Shown here: one piece after another, positions 56,798-64,000 of the stretch
Position numbering within the stretch: position 1 is the stretch's first letter
Layout of the letters: every line of letters starts with the position of its first letter
DNA from: Sphingobacterium sp. R2
GTDB taxonomy: Bacteria; Bacteroidota; Bacteroidia; Sphingobacteriales; Sphingobacteriaceae
Direction: 5' to 3'
Assembly (NCBI RefSeq): GCF_040760075.1
Contig: NZ_CP142884.1
Span: 1,116,001-1,180,000, forward strand
DNA length: 64,000 nucleotides
Translations under genes and position numbers: made by a program
The notes under the pieces: generated by a model
What the model was told of the DNA's origin: nothing
Databases searched by the model: none
What the model saw: the letters and a program-made list of their open reading frames with translations, nothing else

Positions 56798-59398
56798 ATG
56801 CAAAAGGTCGTACCATTCTTTCTTATTTTTCTTGTTAGTCATGCTTATTCACAGCAAAAGCATACAGGGTTGCATACGAATCAGGGCACACCCTTTGCTC
56901 AAACCTTCATTAAGGACAGTATAAATGTCATAGCAAACGCAAAATATGGTAAAGCCAGTAAATTTAAAAAGTTCTTCCTCGGCGAAAACTACCGCAAAGA
57001 ATGGGCTGCAGAAACCACTCTGCCCTTGATTCAACTTTCCACATTATATGGCGGTTTGCGTCCTGTTAAACAAGGCGGTGGGATGCAATCGGTTTCTTTA
57101 AGGCTAATAGATTCTATGGGAAGGGAATGGGCGCTGCGATCGGTCAATAAAAGAACTGAATCCCTTATACCGGAAGAATTACACGGTACCTTTGTGCAGG
57201 ATGTATTGGATGACGCCACTAGTGCTCAGCATCCCTATTCCGCGCTGATGATCCCTGCCTTGGCCAATGCGGTAAACGTCGCACATGCTCATCCCATCAT
57301 TGGCGTTGTAGCACAAGATAGTCTATTAGGCGAATATGCTCCGCTTTTTGAACATACAGTAGCTCTACTGGAGGAGCGTGAACCGCTCGGAGATTCAGAC
57401 AATAGTCCTAAAACTGTGCGAAAGTTGCAGGAAGATAATGACGACAATTTTAAAGCCAAAGCGTACCTACGCGCAAGGATGTTGGATGTGCTGGTCAGTG
57501 ATTGGGACCGACATGAGGATCAATGGCGATGGTACGATGAGAATCAGGATAGCACAGATCAGGATAAAGACTATATTCCTATTCCCCGCGATCGCGACCA
57601 GGCACTGCGTGTCACGCAAGGTTTTCTAATGAAAGACATCTATCAGCAATTCGTCAATCCAGTCATGCAAGGATTCACAACGGGCATTCCCGACATTCGC
57701 TATTCTCTTTTCAAATCCCGCTTCTTAAATGCTCATCCGAGCAACCAGCTCTCCCACAAGGAATGGACCAAAGAGGTGAAGCAATTTGTTACACGCCTCA
57801 CAGATTCGGTGTTATGGCAATCCGTACACAGCCTCCCACAGTCGTCCATTACTATTCGTGGAGAACAAATCTTCAAAACACTTCAAAGCCGCCGTGATGC
57901 ACTGCCCACTGCGATGGAAGAGTATTACAATTTTATCAATAACATTGTCGATATTCATCTCAGCGACAAAAACGAAAAAGTAGAAATATGGAGCACCGGA
58001 AGTAAAAACTTAAAAGTCAAAGTTTCGAAGATCAACAAAGTAGGCAAAGTCACCAAAACTTTGATGGACAAAACCTACAAAAATACCCTGACAAAAGAGA
58101 TTCGCCTCTATTTAGGTGATGGAAAAGATTCTGTTTTCATCGACAATGCACAATCTCCCATCAAACTAAGAATTATAGGCGATAGCACACCAAAGACTTA
58201 TACTATCAATCAGAGCAGATCAAGGATACAGCTTTACGAAAACACTAAAAATTCTGTTATGCTCGGTGAAAAGAAGAAAATAAAGCTTCATTATGCCCAA
58301 GATAGCATCAACACGCAATTTGTTCCGGTAAACCTCTACAATACCTGGCTTCCCTTGGTTACTGCAGGTTATAATGCAGACGACGGTATTTCCCTCGGAC
58401 TCGGAGCAGCTTACACACATCAGCGTGGCTTTAGAAAAAGCCCCTTTAGCTATAGGCAACAGCTCACCGTAGCAACCGCCTTTCGCACCGGAGCATATAA
58501 AATTCACTATAGAGGCGAATGGACTGCTGCCGCCGGCGATGCTGATATAGTTATCGATGCCTTAGCGAAAGCTCCCGACAACACACAGAATTTCTTCGGC
58601 GTAGGAAATAACTCACCATTTTTAAAGGAGCAGTATGGTGCAAAATATTACCGAAGTAGATTTAATATCTTCAATATCAATCCACAGTTAAGATGGAAAC
58701 CTTCATCCACGCTAAACGTTGCCGTAGGTCCACATATCCAATTTTATCACTTAGATCCTAATGAGAATGAAGATCGATTTATTCTAAATCCTCAGGCTTT
58801 ACATTCTTACGATAGCTTGTCAATTACCAAAGACAAAGCTTTTGCAGGTATCAATGCTTTTTTAACACAAGACTCACGTAATCGAAAGATTAATCCAAGT
58901 AAGGGAATCTATATCAAAGCCGATTTGAATTCTTATTTTGGACTCAATCAGTATTCAAAAAATTCGGTGCAGTTAAATGCTGCTATCACTGGATATTTTA
59001 GTGTACTCCATGAAGGCATTATATTCGCCAACAGAACGGGCGGGGGAGCAGTTGTCGGAAATCCTACATTCTATCAATATTTATTTCTAGGCGGTCACGA
59101 AAACCTTAGAGGGTTTCGCCAATATCGATTTGCAGGACAGCAGATGCTTTATAATAATTTGGAGGCACGTCTTAAAATAAAGGATGTCAAGAGCTATGTT
59201 CTTCCGGGTGAATTCGGACTCATGGGCATGTACGACATTGGTAAAGTATGGGCAAAAGGCTATAATAGTGGTAAGTTTCATCAAGGTGTGGGCGGGGGCG
59301 TATATTATATCGTCGCAGATGCGCTTCCATTGCATTTTGTGATGACAAGATCGGATGAAGGCTGGTACCCTTATTTCAGTACAGGTTTCCGCTTCTAA
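56798..59398 (+). CDS. BamA/TamA-like outer-membrane barrel with kinase-like N-terminal region
   Basis: This 866-residue protein has a signal peptide (to about Ser18), an N-terminal region of about 450 residues and a C-terminal Omp85-like 16-strand barrel that ends in the required aromatic F (PYFSTGFRF), with the VRGF-like motif GGHENLRGFRQYRFAGQQ. The N-terminal region shows a Gly-rich stretch GGGMQSVSLRLIDSMG, then WALRSVNK (Lys117), a helix with DVLVSDWDRHEDQW (residues 230-243) and PIPRDRDQAL (261-270). This order recalls an atypical protein/lipid kinase fold, but no catalysis is proven. Coupled (2 bp) to the propeller lipoprotein. The metallophosphatase module fused to such barrels in relatives is absent. 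Confidence 0.82.
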   Translation: MQKVVPFFLIFLVSHAYSQQKHTGLHTNQGTPFAQTFIKDSINVIANAKYGKASKFKKFFLGENYRKEWAAETTLPLIQLSTLYGGLRPVKQGGGMQSVSLRLIDSMGREWALRSVNKRTESLIPEELHGTFVQDVLDDATSAQHPYSALMIPALANAVNVAHAHPIIGVVAQDSLLGEYAPLFEHTVALLEEREPLGDSDNSPKTVRKLQEDNDDNFKAKAYLRARMLDVLVSDWDRHEDQWRWYDENQDSTDQDKDYIPIPRDRDQALRVTQGFLMKDIYQQFVNPVMQGFTTGIPDIRYSLFKSRFLNAHPSNQLSHKEWTKEVKQFVTRLTDSVLWQSVHSLPQSSITIRGEQIFKTLQSRRDALPTAMEEYYNFINNIVDIHLSDKNEKVEIWSTGSKNLKVKVSKINKVGKVTKTLMDKTYKNTLTKEIRLYLGDGKDSVFIDNAQSPIKLRIIGDSTPKTYTINQSRSRIQLYENTKNSVMLGEKKKIKLHYAQDSINTQFVPVNLYNTWLPLVTAGYNADDGISLGLGAAYTHQRGFRKSPFSYRQQLTVATAFRTGAYKIHYRGEWTAAAGDADIVIDALAKAPDNTQNFFGVGNNSPFLKEQYGAKYYRSRFNIFNINPQLRWKPSSTLNVAVGPHIQFYHLDPNENEDRFILNPQALHSYDSLSITKDKAFAGINAFLTQDSRNRKINPSKGIYIKADLNSYFGLNQYSKNSVQLNAAITGYFSVLHEGIIFANRTGGGAVVGNPTFYQYLFLGGHENLRGFRQYRFAGQQMLYNNLEARLKIKDVKSYVLPGEFGLMGMYDIGKVWAKGYNSGKFHQGVGGGVYYIVADALPLHFVMTRSDEGWYPYFSTGFRF

Positions 59399-59733
59399 AA
59401 TTCTAAATCCATCATTCCGCTCTTTCCATTGGAACGAACCAAAAAAACAGCGTGTCAATGGTAATTTTTTTGCAAATGTATTTATCAGAAGATCTGAATG
59501 TTATCTATACATGCCATCTACGATACGGACACCATTGCGTGGATCATCGAACACTTATGATTAGGGGATGTACAAGACCTTACCAGCCTAAAAGCAATTT
59601 GCTTCAGGTGAATTTAACCTATCAGAATTTCTCTTAAATTTGTCCAGGGAAGGGAAATTTTTCCAATTGGGAGTGCTTCTTTATAATGCGGCACCAACTG
59701 GAGCTTAAATGAAAACTACTTAAAAGGATTACC
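59399..59733. other. 335-bp gap without a recognised gene
   Basis: Between the barrel gene and the TRIC gene I see no coding region and no strong terminator. A TAAATTTG box lies at 59635-59642, about 90 bp before the TRIC gene, but no matching TTG is present. Confidence 0.5.
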
Positions 59734-60345
59734 ATGATTACAGATGCCAACTATTTTTATCTAAGCGATTTGCTTGGCACTTTATTTTTTGCAATATCAG
59801 GTACCCTGTCAGCAAAACGTAAGGATATTGATATTTTTGGAGCGGCCTTTTTAGGTTTTGTTACGGCCATTGGTGGGGGATCTATGCGGGACATTTTTTT
59901 AAATCTGCGCCCAGTCTGGGTAAATGACAGCAATTATCTCATTGCTATCTTCATCGGAATTTTAATCGCCATTATTTTCAATAGACAATTGTATGGTTAT
60001 TATCGTACATTAACACTTTTTGATGCCATCGGAATTAGCTTTTTTACCATATTAGGGGTGCAAAAATCACTCAACTACGAGAGTAATACCTATGCTGCCA
60101 TTATCTTTGGAATGTTTACCGCAGTATGTGGAGGCATGACACGCGATGTCCTCTTAAATGAGACACCGCTCATCTTTAAGAAAGAAGTATATGCTACCGC
60201 CTGTTTAGGTGGTGGCCTCATATATATTTTATTGGTGCATCTTGATCTCGATGTTTCATGGGCAGCCTTTATCGGAGCTGCAGTTGTATTTTTTATACGA
60301 ATGACAGCCGTTAAATATCGTTTATACTTACCTCGCCTGGATTGA
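59734..60345 (+). CDS. trimeric intracellular cation channel (TRIC/UPF0126) family protein
   Basis: This 203-residue protein has seven membrane segments in two repeats of the TRIC/YicG fold. The first repeat ends in VTAIGGGSMRDIFLNLRPVWV, the second in FTAVCGGMTRDVLLNETPLIF, with the paired GGG and RD motifs diagnostic of the family. Prokaryotic members form trimeric cation channels or move small solutes. It is a single gene followed by a shared terminator with def. Confidence 0.94.
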   Translation: MITDANYFYLSDLLGTLFFAISGTLSAKRKDIDIFGAAFLGFVTAIGGGSMRDIFLNLRPVWVNDSNYLIAIFIGILIAIIFNRQLYGYYRTLTLFDAIGISFFTILGVQKSLNYESNTYAAIIFGMFTAVCGGMTRDVLLNETPLIFKKEVYATACLGGGLIYILLVHLDLDVSWAAFIGAAVVFFIRMTAVKYRLYLPRLD

Positions 60346-60490
60346 GTGGACCCCCTTAGACCGCTTAAATTACCTGTAGGAGATGCTGATGAATTATTTA
60401 TTCGGTTTCAACAGTAAATTGTAAAGACGAATGAAACGATTGAATCTTGTGCTTATAAACTCCAGCCGCTAAACAAGGAGACGTGATAAA

Positions 60491-60524
60491 AGAAAAAGCG
60501 TTAGTCTGTACTAACGCTTTTTCT
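60491..60524. terminator. shared terminator of the TRIC gene and def
   Basis: Perfect 14-bp stem AGAAAAAGCGTTAG (60491-60504) and CTAACGCTTTTTCT (60511-60524) around TCTGTA. The right arm includes the stop codon of def on the minus strand; the plus-strand side is followed by TTTT. It serves both convergent genes. Confidence 0.85.
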
Positions 60525-61092
60525 TTTGCTGTGGGAATCGCATTTTATAACCAACGCGGATATTTCCTTTCGAAATGGCATCCAGCCGGCTTTTCAACAT
60601 CGTTTTTTTCAACGTACTTAATTTATCGGTAAACAACTTTCCTTCAATATGATCATATTCGTGCTGAACAACACGCGCCGCCAAACCAGTGAGATCCATT
60701 TCGTGTTCCTCAAAGTTTTCATCCAGATAATTAATGCGGATATTCCGATGACGTAATACATCCTCGTTGATATCTGGGATACTTAAGCATCCTTCTCCGA
60801 AAGCCCATTTTTCACCAGACTCTTCTACCATGATGGGATTGATAAAAACCTTTTTGAACGATTGGAGCATTGCTTTATTTTCTTCATCATCTTCTGCAAA
60901 AGGGGTTGCATCGATAACGAACATACGTATAGGCAAGCCTATCTGCGGTGCCGCTAAGCCAACACCATGCGCCGCATACATGGTATCAAACATGTCATCA
61001 ATCAATTTCTTTAAATCAGGATAGTCTTCATCTATTTCTTCAGCGACCTTTCTTAATACAGGATCGCCATACGCCACTATCGGAAGTTTCAT
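60511..61092 (-). CDS. def: peptide deformylase
   Basis: Def removes the formyl group from new proteins. The 193-residue enzyme has all three motifs: GVGLAAPQIG (residues 43-52), EGCLSIP with metal ligand Cys102 and QHEYDH with ligands His144 and His148 and catalytic Glu145. An acidic insertion (AEDDEENKAM, residues 66-75) is typical for Bacteroidota. The end is Lys/Arg-rich. A TACCTTTG box on the minus strand lies 200 bp upstream; the fmt gene often paired with def is not in the window. Confidence 0.97.
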   Translation of the reverse strand: MKLPIVAYGDPVLRKVAEEIDEDYPDLKKLIDDMFDTMYAAHGVGLAAPQIGLPIRMFVIDATPFAEDDEENKAMLQSFKKVFINPIMVEESGEKWAFGEGCLSIPDINEDVLRHRNIRINYLDENFEEHEMDLTGLAARVVQHEYDHIEGKLFTDKLSTLKKTMLKSRLDAISKGNIRVGYKMRFPQQKKKR

Positions 61093-61294
61093 ATATAAAT
61101 AATTATTTATTTAAGTGCAGATACTCCTATTTATAGGAGTTCATTACACGTCGTTTGCTCTTAAAGATCATTTCGTACCTAGTGAAATTTTGCACAATTA
61201 AATTTTGGTTCATGTCCGAATAATTTCTGAACCGGATTCGCTCTGCTTTTAAACTAACTAAGGATACGCTGTAGAACCATTATACGTTCGCTTA

Positions 61295-61302
61295 CAAAGG
61301 TA
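61295..61302 (-). promoter_or_regulatory. candidate -7 element of def
   Basis: TACCTTTG on the minus strand (61302-61295); the expected -33 position reads TTC instead of TTG. The predicted leader to def is about 200 nt and includes a perfect short hairpin ACTCCTA/TAGGAGT near 61123-61140. Confidence 0.4.
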
Positions 61303-61349
61303 CGGATAATTATTAAAATCGAATATTTCGTGAAGACTTCCACAAAAGT

Positions 61350-61357
61350 TACTTTTG
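61350..61357 (+). promoter_or_regulatory. -7 element, possible leaderless promoter of 61362-62141
   Basis: TACTTTTG, a perfect TAnnTTTG, ends 4 nt before the ATG at 61362. The expected -33 reads TCG, one mismatch. Confidence 0.5.
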
Positions 61358-61361
61358 TTTT

Positions 61362-62141
61362 ATGGATCCTTCGTTTTTAAATTTGTCAACGCAATTTAAG
61401 CTTAGACTTGAGCAAGCGCTTGAAGTCTCATTACAACTCTTTGAAGTTGATGGATTTATACAAATATCCTCCCTTGAATTAACAACAACCATATTGTTAT
61501 ACCCTAACAATAAGCCTATTAGGAGCCAAACTTCCGAACCATGTATTCATATTGATGAAGACCTATTAGCAAGCAAGTCTGAACTCATTATCAAGCGTAT
61601 TGTTTCGCGAACTAAAAACAACAAATTTATCTTCGCACGCAAGACTGTGGTGGCACGGATCGATAAAAAGACAAGCTTACAGTTCCTCGTGGAACATCAT
61701 TTACAGCTTGCTCTGCCTGGTAAATATCGTTATGGACTCTTTGAGAAGGGTGAGCTTGTCGCTGTCGCTATCTTCTCTGGAGGACGCCGCATGATGGACA
61801 GGGAGGATGACTATCGTTCGTTCGAGCTTATACGCTTCTGTAACAAAGCGGGATTTAATGTAATTGGTGGGTTAAGCAAATTGATCAAGGCTTTCTGCAA
61901 AGATTTCTCACCTGGCGATATTATGACCTTCACTGATCGCGATTGGAGTCAGCACTCCTCTCTTGAAAAAATCGGCTTTGTTGTCAAAGAAGTAACAGCT
62001 CCGATCAACTTTTGGGTAGCAGACACAAAAAGACATGTTTATCGCAATAAAGAAGAGCTGAAAGCATTAATTAAACAATATCCGTATGGCTTTCCAAAGG
62101 AAAATATGGGTAGCATCAAGATGATTTTATACATAAAATAA
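61362..62141 (+). CDS. hypothetical protein with phage-type GNAT-like domain
   Basis: This 259-residue protein has an N-terminal region of about 120 residues without clear relatives and a C-terminal domain with the pattern YGLFEKGELVAVAIFSGGR, FELIRFCNKAGFNVIGGLSKL, FCKDFSPGDIMTFTDRDWSQHSSLEKIGFV, and APINFWVADTKRHVYRN. The same pattern is common in phage proteins near homing endonucleases and resembles the GNAT acyltransferase fold; that link is from recognition, not search. No nuclease motif is seen. It stands alone between divergent def and a downstream oxidoreductase gene. Leaderless mRNA is likely. Confidence 0.7.
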   Translation: MDPSFLNLSTQFKLRLEQALEVSLQLFEVDGFIQISSLELTTTILLYPNNKPIRSQTSEPCIHIDEDLLASKSELIIKRIVSRTKNNKFIFARKTVVARIDKKTSLQFLVEHHLQLALPGKYRYGLFEKGELVAVAIFSGGRRMMDREDDYRSFELIRFCNKAGFNVIGGLSKLIKAFCKDFSPGDIMTFTDRDWSQHSSLEKIGFVVKEVTAPINFWVADTKRHVYRNKEELKALIKQYPYGFPKENMGSIKMILYIK

Positions 62142-62206
62142 GCTAAATTGTGTATATTGTACACTGTAAGGGTTTGAAAAATAAATAATCAAAAAATAAT
62201 AACGTT

Positions 62207-63379
62207 ATGAAGAGAAAACTTCGCATGGGTATGGTTGGAGGCGGTAATGATGCCTTTATTGGAGCTGTACACCGTATTGCCGCTTTTATGGATGGCAAGA
62301 TTGAGTTAGTTTGTGGTGCTTTTAGTATTGATCCACAAATTTCAAAACAATCTGGAGAAGACCTATTTGTAGCACCTGAGCGTGTCTATTTAAGCTATGA
62401 GGAGATGATCGAGAAAGAATCTTTGCTTCCCGAAGGAGAGCGCATGGATTTCGTAACGATCGTAACACCGAACTTTCTGCATTTCGCTCCCGCTAAATTA
62501 GCGCTAGAAAAAGGCTTCGATGTCGTGGTTGAGAAACCGATGACTGTATCTGTTGAAGAGGCAAAAGAATTACAAGAAACTGTAGAGCGTACAGGCCGCA
62601 CACTATGCCTTACACATACTTATTCTGGCTATCCGATGGTTAAACAAGCAAAAGCGATGGTCAAAGAAGGTCACTTCGGAAATATCAGAAAAATTGTTGT
62701 TGAATACCCTCAAGGTTGGTTAAGCCGCTTAACAGAACGCGAAGGTAATGCTGGTGCTGCTTGGCGCGCAGATCCAAAACGTTCTGGTAAATCGTTGGTT
62801 ATGGGCGATATCGGCACACATGCTGCACATTTAGCAGAATATGTATCCGGTTTGAAAATCGAAGAATTATGTGCGGACCTCACAACATTTGTTGAAGGCC
62901 GTCTATTAGATGACGATGGTTCGGTACTTTTACGTTTTGAAAATGGAGCAAAAGGTGTATTGATGGCCTCCCAAATTTCAGCTGGAGAAGAAAATGCCGT
63001 TCGCATCCGCATCTATGGTGAAAAAGGTGGATTGGAATGGGCTAATGAAGATCCTAACAATTTGATCATTAAAATGCTTGATCAACCGCGTCAGCTTTAT
63101 CGTACAGGAAATGCATATGGTGCTCCCTATACATTAAGTTCGTTTGCAACACACAACACCCGTGTCCCGGCTGGTCACCCGGAAGGTTTATTGGAATCAT
63201 TTGCAAATATCTATCGTAATTTTGCTGCGACTGTGACTGCAAAACGTGAAGGAAAAAACCCTACTCCTGAACAACAAGATTTTCCAACAGTATATGATGG
63301 CGTAAGAGGTATGGCTTTTATCGATACTGTCGTAAAAAATAACGAAGGAACAGAAAAATGGACTAAATTTGTTCTGTGA
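62207..63379 (+). CDS. Gfo/Idh/MocA family oxidoreductase
   Basis: This 390-residue protein has the N-terminal Rossmann motif MGMVGGGNDAFIGAVHRIAA, the EKPMTVSVEEAKEL motif (Lys of EKP in the active site) and a C-terminal dimerisation domain with MGDIGTHAAHLAEYVSG, whose His residues bind the substrate. Members reduce or oxidise sugars and inositols with NAD(P); the exact substrate is unknown, perhaps a sugar of cell-wall or inositol metabolism. The stop overlaps the GTG start of miaA by 4 bp (GTGA). A short palindrome GTGTA-N5-TACAC lies at about 62151-62165, upstream of the start. Confidence 0.92.
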   Translation: MKRKLRMGMVGGGNDAFIGAVHRIAAFMDGKIELVCGAFSIDPQISKQSGEDLFVAPERVYLSYEEMIEKESLLPEGERMDFVTIVTPNFLHFAPAKLALEKGFDVVVEKPMTVSVEEAKELQETVERTGRTLCLTHTYSGYPMVKQAKAMVKEGHFGNIRKIVVEYPQGWLSRLTEREGNAGAAWRADPKRSGKSLVMGDIGTHAAHLAEYVSGLKIEELCADLTTFVEGRLLDDDGSVLLRFENGAKGVLMASQISAGEENAVRIRIYGEKGGLEWANEDPNNLIIKMLDQPRQLYRTGNAYGAPYTLSSFATHNTRVPAGHPEGLLESFANIYRNFAATVTAKREGKNPTPEQQDFPTVYDGVRGMAFIDTVVKNNEGTEKWTKFVL

Positions 63380-64000
63380 TAGACAGATTAAATCCTATAC
63401 TTTCTCTTTTGGAGCAGCAGGCTGTTCCAAAGGAGAAAGTTATCGTTATCTTAGGGCCTACAGCTTCTGGAAAAACGAAACTTGCCGTCCAACTGGCCCA
63501 ACACATTGATGCTGAAATCATCAGTGCTGATTCACGCCAAATCTATCGAAGAATGGACATCGGTACGGGAAAAGACCTATCGGAATACCAAGATATTCCC
63601 TATCATCTTATCGACATACATGAACCGGGAAGACGCTACAATCTCGGAAATTTTATTGCTGACTTCCGTAAAGCCCAACAATCCATTCTAGAAAAGGGAA
63701 AACATACCATCCTGTGTGGTGGTACTGGTTTATATATTCAAAGTGTAATCCAAGAAAATCCCTATGCGCTGATCCCATCAATCGAAGGCTTCAAGGAGTC
63801 ATTACTTGCATATCCCGAGACGGAGCTGTTAGCACGTCTTCAGGAATATACACTACCTGTGAACTTTCAAATCGATCTTTCGACTAAAAAACGTATCATC
63901 CGAGCAATAGAAATATTAGCGTTTTTAGAGAATCACCCCGATCACATCGTGCAGCAACAAGCAGTAGATAGCATTGTTATCGGATTAAATCCGCCTGTGG
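63376..64000 (+). CDS. miaA: tRNA dimethylallyltransferase (partial, cut by window end)
   Basis: MiaA adds a dimethylallyl group to A37 of tRNAs that read UNN codons. The frame starts with GTG at 63376, overlapping the previous stop by 4 bp, and is open to the window end (208 codons seen of about 300). Motifs present: P-loop GPTASGKT (residues 27-34), ISADSRQIYRRMDIGTGK, YHLIDIHEP and GGTGLYIQSVI. The GTG start is inferred from the overlap and the absence of an earlier in-frame ATG in the right position; another start within the first 20 codons cannot be excluded. Confidence 0.93.
   Translation, partial: MIDRLNPILSLLEQQAVPKEKVIVILGPTASGKTKLAVQLAQHIDAEIISADSRQIYRRMDIGTGKDLSEYQDIPYHLIDIHEPGRRYNLGNFIADFRKAQQSILEKGKHTILCGGTGLYIQSVIQENPYALIPSIEGFKESLLAYPETELLARLQEYTLPVNFQIDLSTKKRIIRAIEILAFLENHPDHIVQQQAVDSIVIGLNPPV

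Noticed and set aside
62142..62206. TAAGGGTTTG before the oxidoreductase gene as a -7 box
   Set aside because: Four bases rather than two separate TA and TTTG, so it does not fit TAnnTTTG.

Overview
The window looks like a chromosomal segment of a Bacteroidota bacterium, most likely family Sphingobacteriaceae (Sphingobacterium-like). The grounds are: promoters of the TTG-N19/20-TAnnTTTG type; start codons almost without Shine-Dalgarno sequences; many Bacteroidota protein types (CarboxypepD_reg-like outer-membrane proteins, YfhO, Bacteroidota-type BamD followed by omega subunit and CoaBC, OmpA with a calcium-binding linker, DUF4350/DUF4129 proteins); and the 16S 3' end. I saw no integrase, transposase, CRISPR array or phage module. 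The species cannot be fixed from reading alone.

Layout. Positions 1-6016 hold a tight minus-strand operon: DUF58 protein (cut by the window edge), MoxR AAA+ ATPase, DUF4350, DUF4129, a multispan membrane protein and a SpoIIM-like protein, with an RDD protein divergent at 6075. From 7 to 25.7 kb come housekeeping and envelope genes: fabD, an M16 peptidase, a large outer-membrane barrel, rnhB, YfhO, a K+ uptake module (YbjQ family, TrkA, TrkH), an AsmA-like protein, an overlapping pair of lineage-specific exported proteins and rsgA. From 25.7 to 34.9 kb the plus strand carries polA, a MORN-like protein, psd, a phosphate module (sensor kinase, DUF47, Pit transporter) and a highly expressed OmpA-like porin. 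From 35 to 44.8 kb come a TPR protein, aroE, an MBL hydrolase, a LolC/E-like permease, a NifU domain protein, bamD-rpoZ-coaBC, an RsmF-type methyltransferase and an SRPBCC protein.

From 44.8 to 52.4 kb lies a complete minus-strand rRNA operon (16S, tRNA-Ile, tRNA-Ala, 23S, 5S) with two tandem promoters and a terminator. It is flanked on one side by a decayed gene carrying two in-frame stops and two frameshifts, and on the other by about 0.9 kb of non-coding DNA with GC-rich degenerate repeats and a TTAGGG-rich inverted repeat. From 52.4 to 59.4 kb the plus strand carries an HD-hydrolase/PycTM (Pycsar-effector-like) fusion, polyphosphate kinase, an SdiA-regulated-like lipoprotein and a BamA-like barrel whose N-terminal half looks kinase-like. 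The end holds a TRIC channel, def, a hypothetical protein with a phage-like domain, a Gfo/Idh/MocA oxidoreductase and the start of miaA.

Most unusual signals: (1) two tandem 11-bp repeats of TTAACA type in front of the DUF47-Pit genes, matching the PhoP/PhoB box layout; (2) four genes whose TAnnTTTG box ends exactly 4 nt before the start codon, which predicts leaderless mRNAs; (3) the HD-PycTM fusion next to ppk1 with no cyclase; (4) the kinase-like region fused to an outer-membrane barrel; (5) the decayed gene and repeat block around the rRNA operon.
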